From contig NZ_AMRM01000026.1 of NCBI RefSeq assembly GCF_000300335.1, positions 1 through 64,000 of the forward strand: a stretch of 64,000 bases of DNA, given 5' to 3'. Position 1 is the first letter of the stretch. Each line of letters starts with the position of its first letter. The position numbers and the translations under genes were made by a program. The notes under the pieces are model-generated. The model was not told where the DNA came from. It saw only the letters and a program-made list of their open reading frames with translations, and made no database searches. Positions 54,627-62,893 of this stretch are shown here, in pieces. The stretch comes from Nitratireductor pacificus pht-3B (GTDB lineage Bacteria; Pseudomonadota; Alphaproteobacteria; Rhizobiales; Rhizobiaceae).

Positions 54627-55576
54627 TCCCGTATCTGCGGCTTCTTCTGCTGGCTGCCCTCGCCATCGCGGCAGGCACGCGGCTTTCCCTGGCGCAAAAC
54701 TGTTCGTTCACGGTATCGAATGTCAGCTTCGGCGTCGTCGATACGCTGGCGGGAGGGCAGGTCAACACCACCGCGACTGTCAACGCGACCTGCACCGGCC
54801 TGACCCTGTCGCGCATCCTCATCTGCCCGAACCTGGGGGCGGGGAGCGGCGGCGCCACGCCCGCCGCGCGGCTGATGGTCAGCGGCGGCAGCGTGCTCGC
54901 CTATCAGCTCTATTCCGATGCGGCGCGCAGCACGGTGTGGGGTTCCTATCTGTGGGCCTATGCGGCCCGCCCGCCCTCGCTGTCGCTGACATTGGGGGTT
55001 CTGGGCGGAGGGAGCGCGAACTATACGCTTTACGCGGCAATGCCTGGCGGCCAGACGACGGTTGCCGCGGGAACCCATTTGTCCAGTTTCGCCGGCGCCG
55101 ATGTGGAGTTCCGCTATCGCTATTCGCTCGGGAACGACTGCTCTGTCCTCTCGGGCTCGGTGGAGCGCCCCGGCTTCAATATCAGCGCTACCGTGGCGAG
55201 CAATTGCCTCGTCTCGACGCAGGACGTGGATTTCGGCACGCAGGGCGTGCTCGGTACAAACGTGGACGCGACGGGCCGTGTCTCCGTCACCTGCACCCCG
55301 GGAAACAGCTATTCGGTGGGGCTGGACGGCGGCGCGTCGGGCGGGCCGCCGACCGCGCGGCTGATGACGAAGGGCGCCGAAACGGTGACCTATGGTCTCT
55401 ATCAGGACGCCGCCCGCTCCTTGCCGTGGGGATCCGGTTCTGTTCCGGGCGAGGCCGTGGCGGGCACGGGGACGGGCACGTCGCAGGACATCACCGTCTA
55501 TGGGCGGGTGCCGCCGCAGGCGACGCCGTCGCCCGGCACCTATGCCGACACGGTGGTGGTCACCGTGACCTACTGA
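54617..55576 (+). CDS. two-domain spore coat U protein (pilus tip adhesin)
   Basis: A 319-residue exported protein. GTG 54617 lies within the usher gene and opens a signal peptide (YLRLLLLAALAIAAGTRLSLA). Two SCPU domains follow: about residues 28-165 (NCSFTVSNVSFGVVDTLAGG, ICPNLGAGSGGATPAARLM) and 170-319 (DVDFGTQGVLGTNVDATGRVSVTC, ending PGTYADTVVVTVTY). The second domain resembles the major pilin in the same cluster, the first is divergent. It is laid out like CsuE, the tip adhesin. Confidence 0.88.
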   Translation: MPLIPYLRLLLLAALAIAAGTRLSLAQNCSFTVSNVSFGVVDTLAGGQVNTTATVNATCTGLTLSRILICPNLGAGSGGATPAARLMVSGGSVLAYQLYSDAARSTVWGSYLWAYAARPPSLSLTLGVLGGGSANYTLYAAMPGGQTTVAAGTHLSSFAGADVEFRYRYSLGNDCSVLSGSVERPGFNISATVASNCLVSTQDVDFGTQGVLGTNVDATGRVSVTCTPGNSYSVGLDGGASGGPPTARLMTKGAETVTYGLYQDAARSLPWGSGSVPGEAVAGTGTGTSQDITVYGRVPPQATPSPGTYADTVVVTVTY

Positions 55577-55591
55577 CCGCCGCGGTGGTGG

Positions 55592-56458
55592 TCAGCGCCG
55601 CTCCGCCAAATGCAGGCGCGCCGCATAGAGTGAGACCGCTGCGGCGTTGGAAACGTTCAGCGAGCGGATCGGCCCCGGCATGTCCAGCCGCGCGAGGGCG
55701 GATACCGTTTCGCGGGTTTTCTGCCTGAGGCCCTTGCCCTCGGCGCCCAGGACCAGCGCGATGCGCTCGCCCTCGAAGGTCGCCTCGAGCTTGTCCGGCC
55801 CGTCCGAATCGAGACCGATGGCCTGAAAGCCGGCCGCCTGCAGTTCCTCGATGGTGGCGGCAAGGTTGCGGACCGTCACGTGGTCGATGTGTTCGAGCGC
55901 TCCCGATGCCGCTTTCGCCAGAACTCCCGATTCGGCCGGGCTGTGGCGTGCGGTGGTGACCAGCGCGTTGACGCCGAAGGCGACGGCCGAGCGCATGATG
56001 GCGCCGACATTGTGCGGGTCCGTGACCTGATCGAGGACGAGCACCAGCGCGGCGCCTTCCAGATCGCCGAGCGGCCGCGCCGCGAGCGGCTCGGCTTCGA
56101 GCAGCACGCCCTGATGCACGGCGTCCGGCCCGGTCAGACGGTCGATGTCGCGCGGCTCGACCATCTCGACGGGAAAGGGCAGGGCGGCGGGATCGCCCAG
56201 TTCAAGGCGCGCGGCGGCGTTGCGCGTGACGCGCATGTGGCGGATGACGCGGCGCGGATTGTCGAGCGCGGCGCGTACTGTGTGCAGGCCGTAGAGCCGC
56301 ACCAGCCCGTCCTCCGGACCGCCGGCTGCCTGTGGCTTCTGTCCCGGTCTCGGCGCGCGCCCGTCGCGGCGCGTTTCCTGCGTGCGCTCGCGGTGCGCCC
56401 GCCGCAGCCTTGCGTAGTGGCTGTCCTTCGGGGTCTTTGAATCTCGATCGTCGCTCAT
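55592..56458 (-). CDS. rlmB: 23S rRNA 2'-O-ribose methyltransferase RlmB
   Basis: A 288-residue SPOUT methyltransferase that modifies G2251 in 23S rRNA with S-adenosylmethionine. ATG 56458 is preferred to a longer upstream start. The start has a basic low-complexity tail (RRAHRERTQETRRDGRAPRPGQK), then an L30e-like domain, and the SPOUT knot: LVLDQVTDPHNVGAIMRSAVAF, LVLGAEGKGLRQKTRE and SLNVSNAAAVSLYAARL. Next to it, on the other strand, lie tRNA-Tyr and tRNA-Gly. Confidence 0.96.
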   Translation of the reverse strand: MSDDRDSKTPKDSHYARLRRAHRERTQETRRDGRAPRPGQKPQAAGGPEDGLVRLYGLHTVRAALDNPRRVIRHMRVTRNAAARLELGDPAALPFPVEMVEPRDIDRLTGPDAVHQGVLLEAEPLAARPLGDLEGAALVLVLDQVTDPHNVGAIMRSAVAFGVNALVTTARHSPAESGVLAKAASGALEHIDHVTVRNLAATIEELQAAGFQAIGLDSDGPDKLEATFEGERIALVLGAEGKGLRQKTRETVSALARLDMPGPIRSLNVSNAAAVSLYAARLHLAERR

Positions 56459-56648
56459 CGCGCTTCTATAGAGCGCGGCGCGGAAAAGTGGAAACGCATT
56501 CGCGCGGACGGAAGTTTTTCGCCGCGGATCGCCGACGGGCTGTTGACAGCACCCTGCCGCCTCGCCATAAGGCCCATCGCGGAAAACGACCGGCGGCTTC
56601 GCCCGCTTCGCGTTTCGCGACACATCGCACGGCTTCCGGCGGTATGAC

Positions 56649-56733
56649 GGAGGGGTGTCCGAGTGGTTAAAGGAGACGGACTGTAAATCCGTTCGCTATG
56701 CGTACGCTGGTTCGAATCCAGCCCCCTCCACCA
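56649..56733 (+). tRNA. tRNA-Tyr (anticodon GTA)
   Basis: An 85-nt class II tRNA: acceptor GGAGGGG/CCCCTCC, long variable arm, anticodon stem ACGGA/TCCGT with GTA at 56683-56685, T-loop GTTCGAATC, discriminator A and encoded CCA. Confidence 0.97.
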
Positions 56734-56764
56734 CCGTTCACGGAAGCCAGGCGAAGCGAACCCG

Positions 56765-56838
56765 GCGGGTATAGCTCAATGGTAGAGCAGCAGCCTTCCA
56801 AGCTGAATATGCGGGTTCGATTCCCGCTACCCGCTCCA
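56765..56838 (+). tRNA. tRNA-Gly (anticodon TCC)
   Basis: A 74-nt tRNA: acceptor GCGGGTA/TACCCGC, D-arm AGCTCAATGGTAGAGC, anticodon TCC at 56797-56799, T-loop GTTCGATTC, discriminator T and encoded CCA. It lies 31 bases from tRNA-Tyr, so the two are likely co-transcribed. The following 291 bases up to the SH3-like gene show no gene. Confidence 0.97.
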
Positions 56839-57129
56839 GGTTATCCAATTGAAATTGCTGTTTTTCGCGATGAAATCGGCTTGGCGTGTCAATGGCGCGT
56901 GCCAATGGGTGCCGATACGACCGAACGCTTTCCTGGATTCCTAGGTTTCGTAGGGGGGTAGCGGCCACATCTCCGGAGAACCGGGGACGCGCCCAGATTC
57001 ATCCTTCGTCTGCGGGACACCTGACGCGGTCCATGCTACGGCATGGATGACGGAGCGACGGGCAGCGTGGAACGAACTGGCCGACTTCAGCCGAACCGCC
57101 GTGCTGTCTCACCATGCAGAGGAACATCC

Positions 57130-57504
57130 ATGAAGTCGGGCCACAATTATATCGTCACCCTGCCGCATGTCAGCGAGTTCCCCGAACCGATGGCCTTGAA
57201 GAAGGGGGACTGGGTTTCGGTCGGCGAACTGTATGACGGCCCCGAAGGTTGGCCCGACTGGTATCTCTGTTCCGTTCCGGGGCAGGAAGCCGGTTTCGTA
57301 CCGGAGCAGATACTCGATCGCCATGCGGATAGGTTCGGCACCATGCTGGAGGATTTCACCAACCGGGAGCTGGATGTCGTGGAAGGCGAATTGCTGCGCG
57401 GCGCGCGCCAGCTTAACGGCGGGCTATGGGCAACCCGCATCTCCGACGGCGCGACGGGGTGGGTGCCTCTCGAAAACACACGCGCCACAAGTTCGCAAAC
57501 CTGA
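57130..57504 (+). CDS. tandem SH3-like domain protein
   Basis: A 124-residue cytosolic protein from ATG 57130 (AGAGGA upstream). Two SH3-like modules: about residues 8-65 (YIVTLPHVSEFPEPMALKKG, ending GFVPEQIL) and 78-120 (ELDVVEGELLRGARQLNGG, ending GWVPLENT). Each ends with the G-W/F-VP-x-x motif of SH3 folds. Eukaryotic-like SH3 modules of this form occur in bacterial proteins of unknown role. No signal peptide. It is the first gene after the tRNA-Gly. Confidence 0.78.
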   Translation: MKSGHNYIVTLPHVSEFPEPMALKKGDWVSVGELYDGPEGWPDWYLCSVPGQEAGFVPEQILDRHADRFGTMLEDFTNRELDVVEGELLRGARQLNGGLWATRISDGATGWVPLENTRATSSQT

Positions 57505-57550
57505 ACCCGGTTGTTGCAGGCTTTCGGATTCCGGCGGCTGTCGAGTGGAT

Positions 57551-58048
57551 ATGGACGGAGCGATGGACGACAAGATTTTGGTCAGCGCGTGTCTTCTCGG
57601 CAGACCTGTCCGCTACAATGGATCAGCCAAGACCGTGACGCATCCGGCGCTGGAACAATGGCGGCGCGAGGGAAGGCTCGTTTCGATCTGCCCCGAGTTG
57701 ACGGCCGGTTTCAGCGTGCCGCGTCCCCCGGCCGAGATCGCGGCGGGCCAGTCGGGCGAGGCGGTTCTTGCGGACGGCGCGCGCGTCGTCGAGGCGACCG
57801 GCGCGGATGTGACGGACCTGTACGTTGCTGGCGCCCGCGCAGCCCTGGACCTGGCGCGTGAGCATGGGTGCAGGTTTGCCCTGCTGATCGACGGCAGCCC
57901 GTCATGCGGCAGCGGCTTCATTTATGACGGAGCGTTCGCCGGCCGGAAGCATGTCGGCGCGGGCGTGACGGCCGCGCTTCTCCGGCAAGAGGGGATCGAG
58001 GTTTTCGCGGAGACGGAGATCGACGCCCTGCAGGCCCGCTTATCTTAG
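57551..58048 (+). CDS. DUF523 family protein
   Basis: A 165-residue protein of the DUF523 (YbbK-like) family. The diagnostic start ILVSACLLGRPVRYNGSAK, the LVSICPELTAGFSVPRPPAEI segment and ALLIDGSPSCGSGFIYDG are all present; cysteines lie in SACLLG, ICPEL and SPSCGSG. A start at ATG 57563 would be more usual, but GGAG is only two bases from it; 57551 is used here. Function unknown. A 98-nt repeat follows its stop. Confidence 0.85.
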   Translation: MDGAMDDKILVSACLLGRPVRYNGSAKTVTHPALEQWRREGRLVSICPELTAGFSVPRPPAEIAAGQSGEAVLADGARVVEATGADVTDLYVAGARAALDLAREHGCRFALLIDGSPSCGSGFIYDGAFAGRKHVGAGVTAALLRQEGIEVFAETEIDALQARLS

Positions 58049-58153
58049 GCTTCGGATTTTGCAAACGTCCACAGCGCGGCAACCGTCCGTTGGAAAAAGG
58101 ACCGCTTCCGTGGCCGGGAGCGGTCCTTTCCCGGCCTGGCTGATCGTCGCCGG

Positions 58154-58247
58154 CATCGGACCGGAAGGTGGAATCGGTTTCCGGTTCTTCCGATGCTCCA
58201 AAGATGATTCAGATCGTCCTTTGTGCGTCCGTACGGACGTGGCGGGA
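58154..58247 (+). repeat. 98-nt two-hairpin intergenic repeat, copy C (3' end degenerate)
   Basis: CATCGGA (58154-58160) pairs with TCCGATG (58189-58195). The second stem GTGCGTCC (58223-58230) with GGACG (58235-58239) has a GTAC loop. The closing CGATCC arm is lost (CGGGAC), and the element runs into the stop codon of the VOC gene. It is the least intact of the three copies. Confidence 0.7.
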
Positions 58248-58655
58248 CTACGCGGTCGGCATGTCGCCCATGCTCATGAACACCGCCTCCCAGACATGAC
58301 CATCGGGGTCGGCGAGGTTGCGGTTGTACATGAAGCCGAGATCCTTGACCGGGTTGATGTCGGCGGTTCCGCCGTGCGCCACTGCCGCCTCATTCATCGC
58401 ATCAACCGCCTCCCGGCTGTCGCACGACAAGGCCAGCATGACCTCGCTGGACGTGGCCGGCGGGATCGGGCGATCGGTGAAGGTCCGCCATGTGGCGTGC
58501 GTCATCAGCATGACATGGATCGCCTCCGAGACGACCATGCAGGCTGTGCTTTCATCGCTGAACTGCGGATTCTTCGTGAAGCCGAGCGCCCCGTAGAACG
58601 CTTCGGATTTGGCCAGGTCGGTGACCGGCAGGCTCACGAAAATCGTCTTCGTCAT
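58248..58655 (-). CDS. VOC family (glyoxalase-like) protein
   Basis: A 135-residue vicinal-oxygen-chelate protein. The two beta-alpha-beta-beta-beta modules are visible: TIFVSLPVTDLAKSEAFYGALGF and MLALSCDSREAVDAMNEAAVAHGG, ending with NLADPDGHVWEAVFM. The last segment supplies the metal ligand (E in WEAVF). It resembles the lactoylglutathione lyase/PhnB-like subgroup of small rhizobial proteins. Substrate unknown. Its last codons abut the degenerate 98-nt repeat. Confidence 0.88.
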   Translation of the reverse strand: MTKTIFVSLPVTDLAKSEAFYGALGFTKNPQFSDESTACMVVSEAIHVMLMTHATWRTFTDRPIPPATSSEVMLALSCDSREAVDAMNEAAVAHGGTADINPVKDLGFMYNRNLADPDGHVWEAVFMSMGDMPTA

Positions 58656-58941
58656 CGTTCATGTCCTCTCTTTTTCGCCGGCATCCGCCTGCCCCGAAAG
58701 CAGAATCTGCCGGCATGCTGAAGCTTCGACGTGACCGTCACGACGACCGCTTGGACATGATGGCTAGAGCATTTTGCGATGAGGCGAAATTACCTGTCAC
58801 CCGCATAAATACGAAGCAACAATGGGATCCGCCGTCGCCTCGCACCTGCGTTTGGCAAAGCTCTCGTCTTCAATCGATCGATCCGGAGCTGCGCTGCGGG
58901 GAAATGATCACTCGCCGGGGCGGGCAGCCTTGCCCGACCGT
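58656..58941. other. 286-bp spacer with an A/T-biased segment, no gene seen
   Basis: The stretch around 58752-58810 (CTAGAGCATTTTGCGATG and CACCCGCATAAATACG) reads like a mobile intergenic element of this order rather than coding sequence. No other copy was seen in the window. Confidence 0.3.
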
Positions 58942-59586
58942 TCAGGTGACGTCCCGGCCCGGCCGACGAACGGCTCTCACGGTTCCGCTGTTCCCGCCTC
59001 CGCAGAAAAAGCGATCGCCGCCGTTGGATTCGAGCCCCGACACGCCGGTTCCGGGCGGCATGCTTAACCGCTCGAGCACTTCCCCTGTTTCCGGGTCGAT
59101 GTGGCGAACGTCGCTTCTGCCGTCTTCCCAGGTGCCGTGCCAAAGCTCGCCATCGACCCAGGTGACACCGGTGACGAACCGATCGGATTCGATCGTGCGC
59201 AGCACGTCTCCGGTTTCGGGATCCAATTGATGAATCTTGCGGCCGCGATGCTGCCCGACCCAGAGCGACCCCTCCGCCCAGGCCAGCCCCGAATCCTCGC
59301 CATCTCCGGGCGCCGGTATGGTGGCGACGACCTTGCCGTCCCTGGGATCGATCTTGCGGATGACGGCATCCCCGATCTGGAACAGGTGTTCGCCGTCGAA
59401 CGCGGTCCCGGCATGGGCGGCAGCCTCGAGCGAACGCACGATCTCCCCGCTTTCGGGATCGAGCGCGTTCAGCCTTTTGCCGGTTGCGAACCAGACCTGA
59501 CTGCCATCGAAGCTGACCCCTGCCACGTCGTCCACGTCGGGGAAGGGGCCGTACTCGCGGATGATTTCGGCGGCTGAATGTTTCAT
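58942..59586 (-). CDS. beta-propeller protein (glutamine cyclotransferase-like/Vgb-like)
   Basis: A 214-residue protein of repeated four-stranded blades. Repeats of the form NALDPESGEIVRSLEAA, KIDPRDGKVVATIPAPG, QLDPETGDVLRTIES, HIDPETGEVLERLSM recur about every 42-45 residues, with W-x-x-G motifs (SLWVGQHRG, ELWHGTWEDG). No signal peptide, so it is cytosolic. Relatives include virginiamycin B lyase and glutaminyl-peptide cyclotransferase; the active-site residues of those enzymes are not assured here. Start ATG 59586 (MKHSAAEIIREYGPF). The next gene upstream is the regulator. Confidence 0.8.
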   Translation of the reverse strand: MKHSAAEIIREYGPFPDVDDVAGVSFDGSQVWFATGKRLNALDPESGEIVRSLEAAAHAGTAFDGEHLFQIGDAVIRKIDPRDGKVVATIPAPGDGEDSGLAWAEGSLWVGQHRGRKIHQLDPETGDVLRTIESDRFVTGVTWVDGELWHGTWEDGRSDVRHIDPETGEVLERLSMPPGTGVSGLESNGGDRFFCGGGNSGTVRAVRRPGRDVT

Positions 59587-59595
59587 GACTTCATC

Positions 59596-60816
59596 CTAGC
59601 CGAGAATGTCCGCGGCGGGGAGCAACAAGCTTGTCGGGAAACCCGGTACGCTCGACGTGATCCAGCGGCGCGCGCGCCCGCGCCCGAAGGCCTCGACCCT
59701 GCTGCCGCGGGCAAGATCCTCGAGTGCCCGCTGCACCGTGCGCGGGCTTACGCTCAAGGCCAGCGCCAAAGCCGAGCTCGACCAGGCTTCTCCATCTGCG
59801 AGAAGAGCGAGCACCCCGGCATGGTCGCTTTCCACGGGAGGTGCCAGCACCGCAACGCCTCCGGTGGCCCGAGGTCGCAGGACGAAGCCTTCCCTGGTCG
59901 CGCTCAGCGTGGCCAGCGGCTTGATCGCCCCGCGCAACCGCGCGATCTCGACGCGCAGCCGCGCGCGATGCGTCTCGTCGGCATGCCGTGCCCGGAAAGC
60001 ACGCTTGAGAAGCGTTTCCCGCGCCACATCATCCGGCCATGCCTCCGCAAGGGCGCGCATCAGTGCGAGCAGAACCGGCCGGGTGGCGAGAGAGACAGTC
60101 GTTGCGCCTGCACGCACCACGTTCCGGCAGGCGTCCACCACAAGCGTATCGGAAGCCAACAGCGTTTCGACCTCTTCGAGCTGGAGCGGCCGCTCTGCAC
60201 CGCGGGCGACGAAGCGGGCGGCTGGCGCCCCGAAAGCCCGGACCGCCTGCTCGACCTCGGCCGCGAGCGCCGGAATGCCGGTGCCTGCCGCTGCCAGTCG
60301 TGCCCGTTCCAGGGCGGCTCTTGCCGGCGCAGTCCTGATGCGGCGGATCGCTATGCCTGCCACCACCAGCTCACGCCCGACCTGCGAAGCGCGCGGCAGG
60401 GCGCGGGCATCGAACGCGCCGAGCATTTTTTCGGCTTCATCGATGCGTCCGATCAGGAGAAGGTATCGGGCCGCGAGATAGCCCGCGTGAGCGGCGTTCC
60501 TGCTGTCGCCGGACGCTTCGAGCGCCGTGCGCGCCGTGTTAAGCGTCTCCAGGGCGCGGCCCAGATCACGCGAAACAAGGGCGATTTCGGCTTCGGCAAC
60601 GGCGCAGCGCGCCCGGGCCGCGGGGTCTTTCTGGCCGAAGTCGCGCGCCGCGGCACGCAGAAGCTCCCTGGCGCGCGGCAGGTCGCCGAGCTGCGCCATC
60701 GCGATGCCGCGCAACGCCACGGACGGCGGATCATCGCGCAATGCGACCCTTTTCAGCGCGGCGAGGGGGTCACCGGCCGAAAGTGCGCGCGCAGCGGCGA
60801 TGATCAGAGGGTCCAT
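59596..60816 (-). CDS. winged-helix regulator with TPR-like N-terminal region
   Basis: A 406-residue protein from ATG 60816. The first two thirds are alpha-helical and alanine-rich with TPR-like pairs (IAAARALSAGDPLAALKRVAL, LPRARELLRAAARDFGQ, RDLGRALETLNTARTALEA). The end includes a DNA-binding winged helix (VLALLADGEAWSSSALALALSVSPRTVQRALEDLARGSRV). A second helix-turn-helix-like section lies around LRVEIARLRGAIKPLATLSAT. It is divergent from the small membrane protein and DUF899 pair and probably regulates them. I do not assign it to a named family. Confidence 0.72.
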   Translation of the reverse strand: MDPLIIAAARALSAGDPLAALKRVALRDDPPSVALRGIAMAQLGDLPRARELLRAAARDFGQKDPAARARCAVAEAEIALVSRDLGRALETLNTARTALEASGDSRNAAHAGYLAARYLLLIGRIDEAEKMLGAFDARALPRASQVGRELVVAGIAIRRIRTAPARAALERARLAAAGTGIPALAAEVEQAVRAFGAPAARFVARGAERPLQLEEVETLLASDTLVVDACRNVVRAGATTVSLATRPVLLALMRALAEAWPDDVARETLLKRAFRARHADETHRARLRVEIARLRGAIKPLATLSATREGFVLRPRATGGVAVLAPPVESDHAGVLALLADGEAWSSSALALALSVSPRTVQRALEDLARGSRVEAFGRGRARRWITSSVPGFPTSLLLPAADILG

Positions 60817-60918
60817 TGAAATCCCGTCACACTTGTAACTCTCACTCGGTCCTCCGCCCGGGTTAGCGTTCCTGCATTGCAATTGCCGGAAACGGCGCAC
60901 TTGATGAGAGAAGCGGAC

Positions 60919-61203
60919 ATGACGACATGCACAGCAACGGAAGAGGTCGCTTCGTCGCACAGGCCGACGCTCGATGCGTCCCGCTGGCTCGGGCTCGCGG
61001 CCACACCGACCTTCGCCGTGATGGCATGGATTTCCGCCACCGGTGCGACGGGCATGACGATGTGCTCCGCCGTCCCGGCTTTCATCCCCATCAACGACAT
61101 GGCCCTGATGTACGCGCTGATGAGCCTCTTTCACCTGTCGCCGTGGATGAAGCTCCTTTCCGTGCATTTGCAGCGCCCCAGCACTGAAACCGAAGGAGAC
61201 TGA
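60919..61203 (+). CDS. small membrane protein upstream of DUF899
   Basis: A 94-residue protein with two hydrophobic segments (LGLAATPTFAVMAWISATGATGM and PINDMALMYALMSLFHLSPWMKLL). No named family recognised. It starts at ATG 60919 after GAGAGAAG and ends two bases before the DUF899 start, so they form a transcript. The divergent winged-helix regulator begins 102 bases away. Similar small membrane proteins next to DUF899 genes may form a functional pair; this is inference. Confidence 0.65.
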   Translation: MTTCTATEEVASSHRPTLDASRWLGLAATPTFAVMAWISATGATGMTMCSAVPAFIPINDMALMYALMSLFHLSPWMKLLSVHLQRPSTETEGD

Positions 61204-61205
61204 CG

Positions 61206-61898
61206 ATGCAACACGCTGTTGTTTCAAGCAATGACTGGCTGATCGCCCGGAAGGCGCTTCTGAAAGCGGAGAAGGAGCTCACGCGTCTTCGCGACAAGGT
61301 CGCCCGCGAGCGGCTCGCCTTGCCCTGGACGCGGATCAACAAGAACTACGTGTTCGACACGCCGGAAGGTCCGCGCACGCTCGCCGATCTGTTCGACGGC
61401 CGGTCACAGCTTCTGGTGCAGCATTTCATGTTCGCGCCGGGATGGAAGGAAGGCTGCCCCAGCTGTTCCTACATGGCCGATCATACCGACGGCATGAACA
61501 AGCACCTGTCGCATCACGACGTTACCATGATCGCCGTCTCGCGCGCGCCGCTCGCCGAACTCGAGCGATACCGCAAACGCATGGGCTGGCAGTTCAAATG
61601 GGTGTCGTCCTTCGACAACGACTTCAACCACGACTTCCGCGTCAGCTTCACGCCCGAAGAGGTCTCCAGCGGAGACATCGACTACAATTTCGGCGAATGG
61701 CGGGAAACCGGCGAGGAATGGCCCGGTGTCAGCGCCTTTTACAAGAACGATGCGGGCGAGGTTTTTCGCACCTATTCGACCTACGGACGCGGGGTCGAGG
61801 TGATGATGGGCACCTACGACATGCTCGATCTCGCCCCGAAAGGCCGCAATGAGGCGAGCGGCATGGACTGGGTGCGCCGCCACGACCGCTACGAGTAG
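61206..61898 (+). CDS. DUF899 family thioredoxin-like protein
   Basis: A 230-residue protein of the DUF899 family, which has a thioredoxin-like fold. GAAGGAGACTGACG gives a strong ribosome-binding site. Family features: ARKALLKAEKELTRLRDKVA, the KEGCPSCSYMADH motif with a CxxC (CPSC) pair, SRAPLAELERYRKRMGWQFKWVSS and the end GRGVEVMMGTYDMLDL. The CxxC suggests a redox role; members appear in stress and detoxification contexts, with no firm substrate. Confidence 0.92.
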   Translation: MQHAVVSSNDWLIARKALLKAEKELTRLRDKVARERLALPWTRINKNYVFDTPEGPRTLADLFDGRSQLLVQHFMFAPGWKEGCPSCSYMADHTDGMNKHLSHHDVTMIAVSRAPLAELERYRKRMGWQFKWVSSFDNDFNHDFRVSFTPEEVSSGDIDYNFGEWRETGEEWPGVSAFYKNDAGEVFRTYSTYGRGVEVMMGTYDMLDLAPKGRNEASGMDWVRRHDRYE

Positions 61899-61990
61899 CC
61901 TCCCGCGTTCCGTGGCTTCCATGACCCGCCGATCCGGCTGTCATCCGTGCCCTGGCGCCTTGGCGCGCTGATCGTCTGGATGGTCGCCTG

Positions 61991-62440
61991 CTATTTCCCC
62001 TGCCGCGCGGCTTCGGCCGCGCGCGCACCGCTCGCGGCCATCAGCCCTTTCGCGACGAGGATGCCCCCGATCAGCGCGGCCACGAAGACGAAGACCTCGA
62101 CCCGGCCCGTACCGAGCGCCGGCAGCGCGCCGCCCGGGCAGAAGCCGGCAATGCCCCAGCCCACGCCGAACAGGGCCGAGCCGCCGAGCAGGCGCGTGTC
62201 GATGCGCGGATTTTCGGGGATCTGGAACCGCGCGCCGATCAGCGGTGCCGGGCGTTTCAGCACAAGGCGGTAGCCGATGAAGGCGACGACCACGGCCCCG
62301 CCCATGACGAAGGCAAGGCTGGGATCCCAGGTGCCCGCCACATCGAAGAAGTTGAGCACCTTGGCCGGATTGGCCATGCCGGAGAGCGAAATGCCGGCGC
62401 CGAAGACGAGGCCGACGAGATAGGCGATCAGGAGACGCAT
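61991..62440 (-). CDS. DUF6691 family YeeE/YedE half-transporter
   Basis: A 149-residue membrane protein with about four helices. Key motifs: GISLSGMANPAKVLNFF and GWGIAGFCPGGALPALGTG with the conserved cysteine in GFCPGG. This is the shorter, second half of a YeeE/YedE transporter, paired with the gene directly upstream on the same strand, three bases away. The family moves thiosulfate or other sulfur species through paired halves. Confidence 0.9.
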   Translation of the reverse strand: MRLLIAYLVGLVFGAGISLSGMANPAKVLNFFDVAGTWDPSLAFVMGGAVVVAFIGYRLVLKRPAPLIGARFQIPENPRIDTRLLGGSALFGVGWGIAGFCPGGALPALGTGRVEVFVFVAALIGGILVAKGLMAASGARAAEAARQGK

Positions 62441-62443
62441 GGT

Positions 62444-62893
62444 TCAGGCCCCGAGAAGGTGGCGGACGACGTAGACGGTCGCAGCCGTGGTCAGCATGAA
62501 GGTCAGGGTCGCGGCGATGGAACGGCGGGACAGGCGGGCCATGCCGCAGACGCCATGCCCCGAGGTGCAGCCCGACCCGTAGGTCACGCCGATCCCCACA
62601 AGGAAGCCGCCGACAAGCAGCATTGGCAGGGAGACGGGCACCTCGACGCTGGGCATCCGCCCGGTAACCGCCAGCACGGCGAGCGGTCCACTGATCATGC
62701 CGGCCAGCAATGCCAGCCGCCAGCCGGCCTCGCTGCGCGACGCGGGTACGACGATGCCTGCAAGAATCCCCGTGGCGCCCATGATCCGTCCGAGCGTCAG
62801 CATCAGCAGCACGGCCGCCGCTCCGATCAGCGCGCCGCCGGCGAGGGACTGCCAGGGGGTGAAGACGGTCTCGATGGCGGTCATCTCCGGCAT
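62444..62893 (-). CDS. YeeE/YedE family sulfur transporter half
   Basis: A 149-residue membrane protein from ATG 62893. Four helices are seen (LAGGALIGAAAVLLMLTLG, LLVGGFLVGIGVTYGSGC and others). The signature GSGCTSGHGVCGMARLSRRS has two cysteines and is diagnostic of YeeE/YedE. With DUF6691 it probably forms one functional transporter of thiosulfate or a related sulfur compound. No rhodanese, TusA or sulfide-quinone oxidoreductase gene is adjacent, so the use of the sulfur is unclear. Confidence 0.9.
   Translation of the reverse strand: MPEMTAIETVFTPWQSLAGGALIGAAAVLLMLTLGRIMGATGILAGIVVPASRSEAGWRLALLAGMISGPLAVLAVTGRMPSVEVPVSLPMLLVGGFLVGIGVTYGSGCTSGHGVCGMARLSRRSIAATLTFMLTTAATVYVVRHLLGA

Noticed and set aside
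56839-57129. A search for a duplicated tRNA-Gly 3' end that could mark an integration site.
   Set aside because: No copy of the T-arm or acceptor end was seen between tRNA-Gly and tuf, and there is no integrase gene.
58661-59230. A plus-strand frame in and beyond the VOC-propeller spacer.
   Set aside because: It overlaps the propeller gene in antisense and has no recognisable domain.
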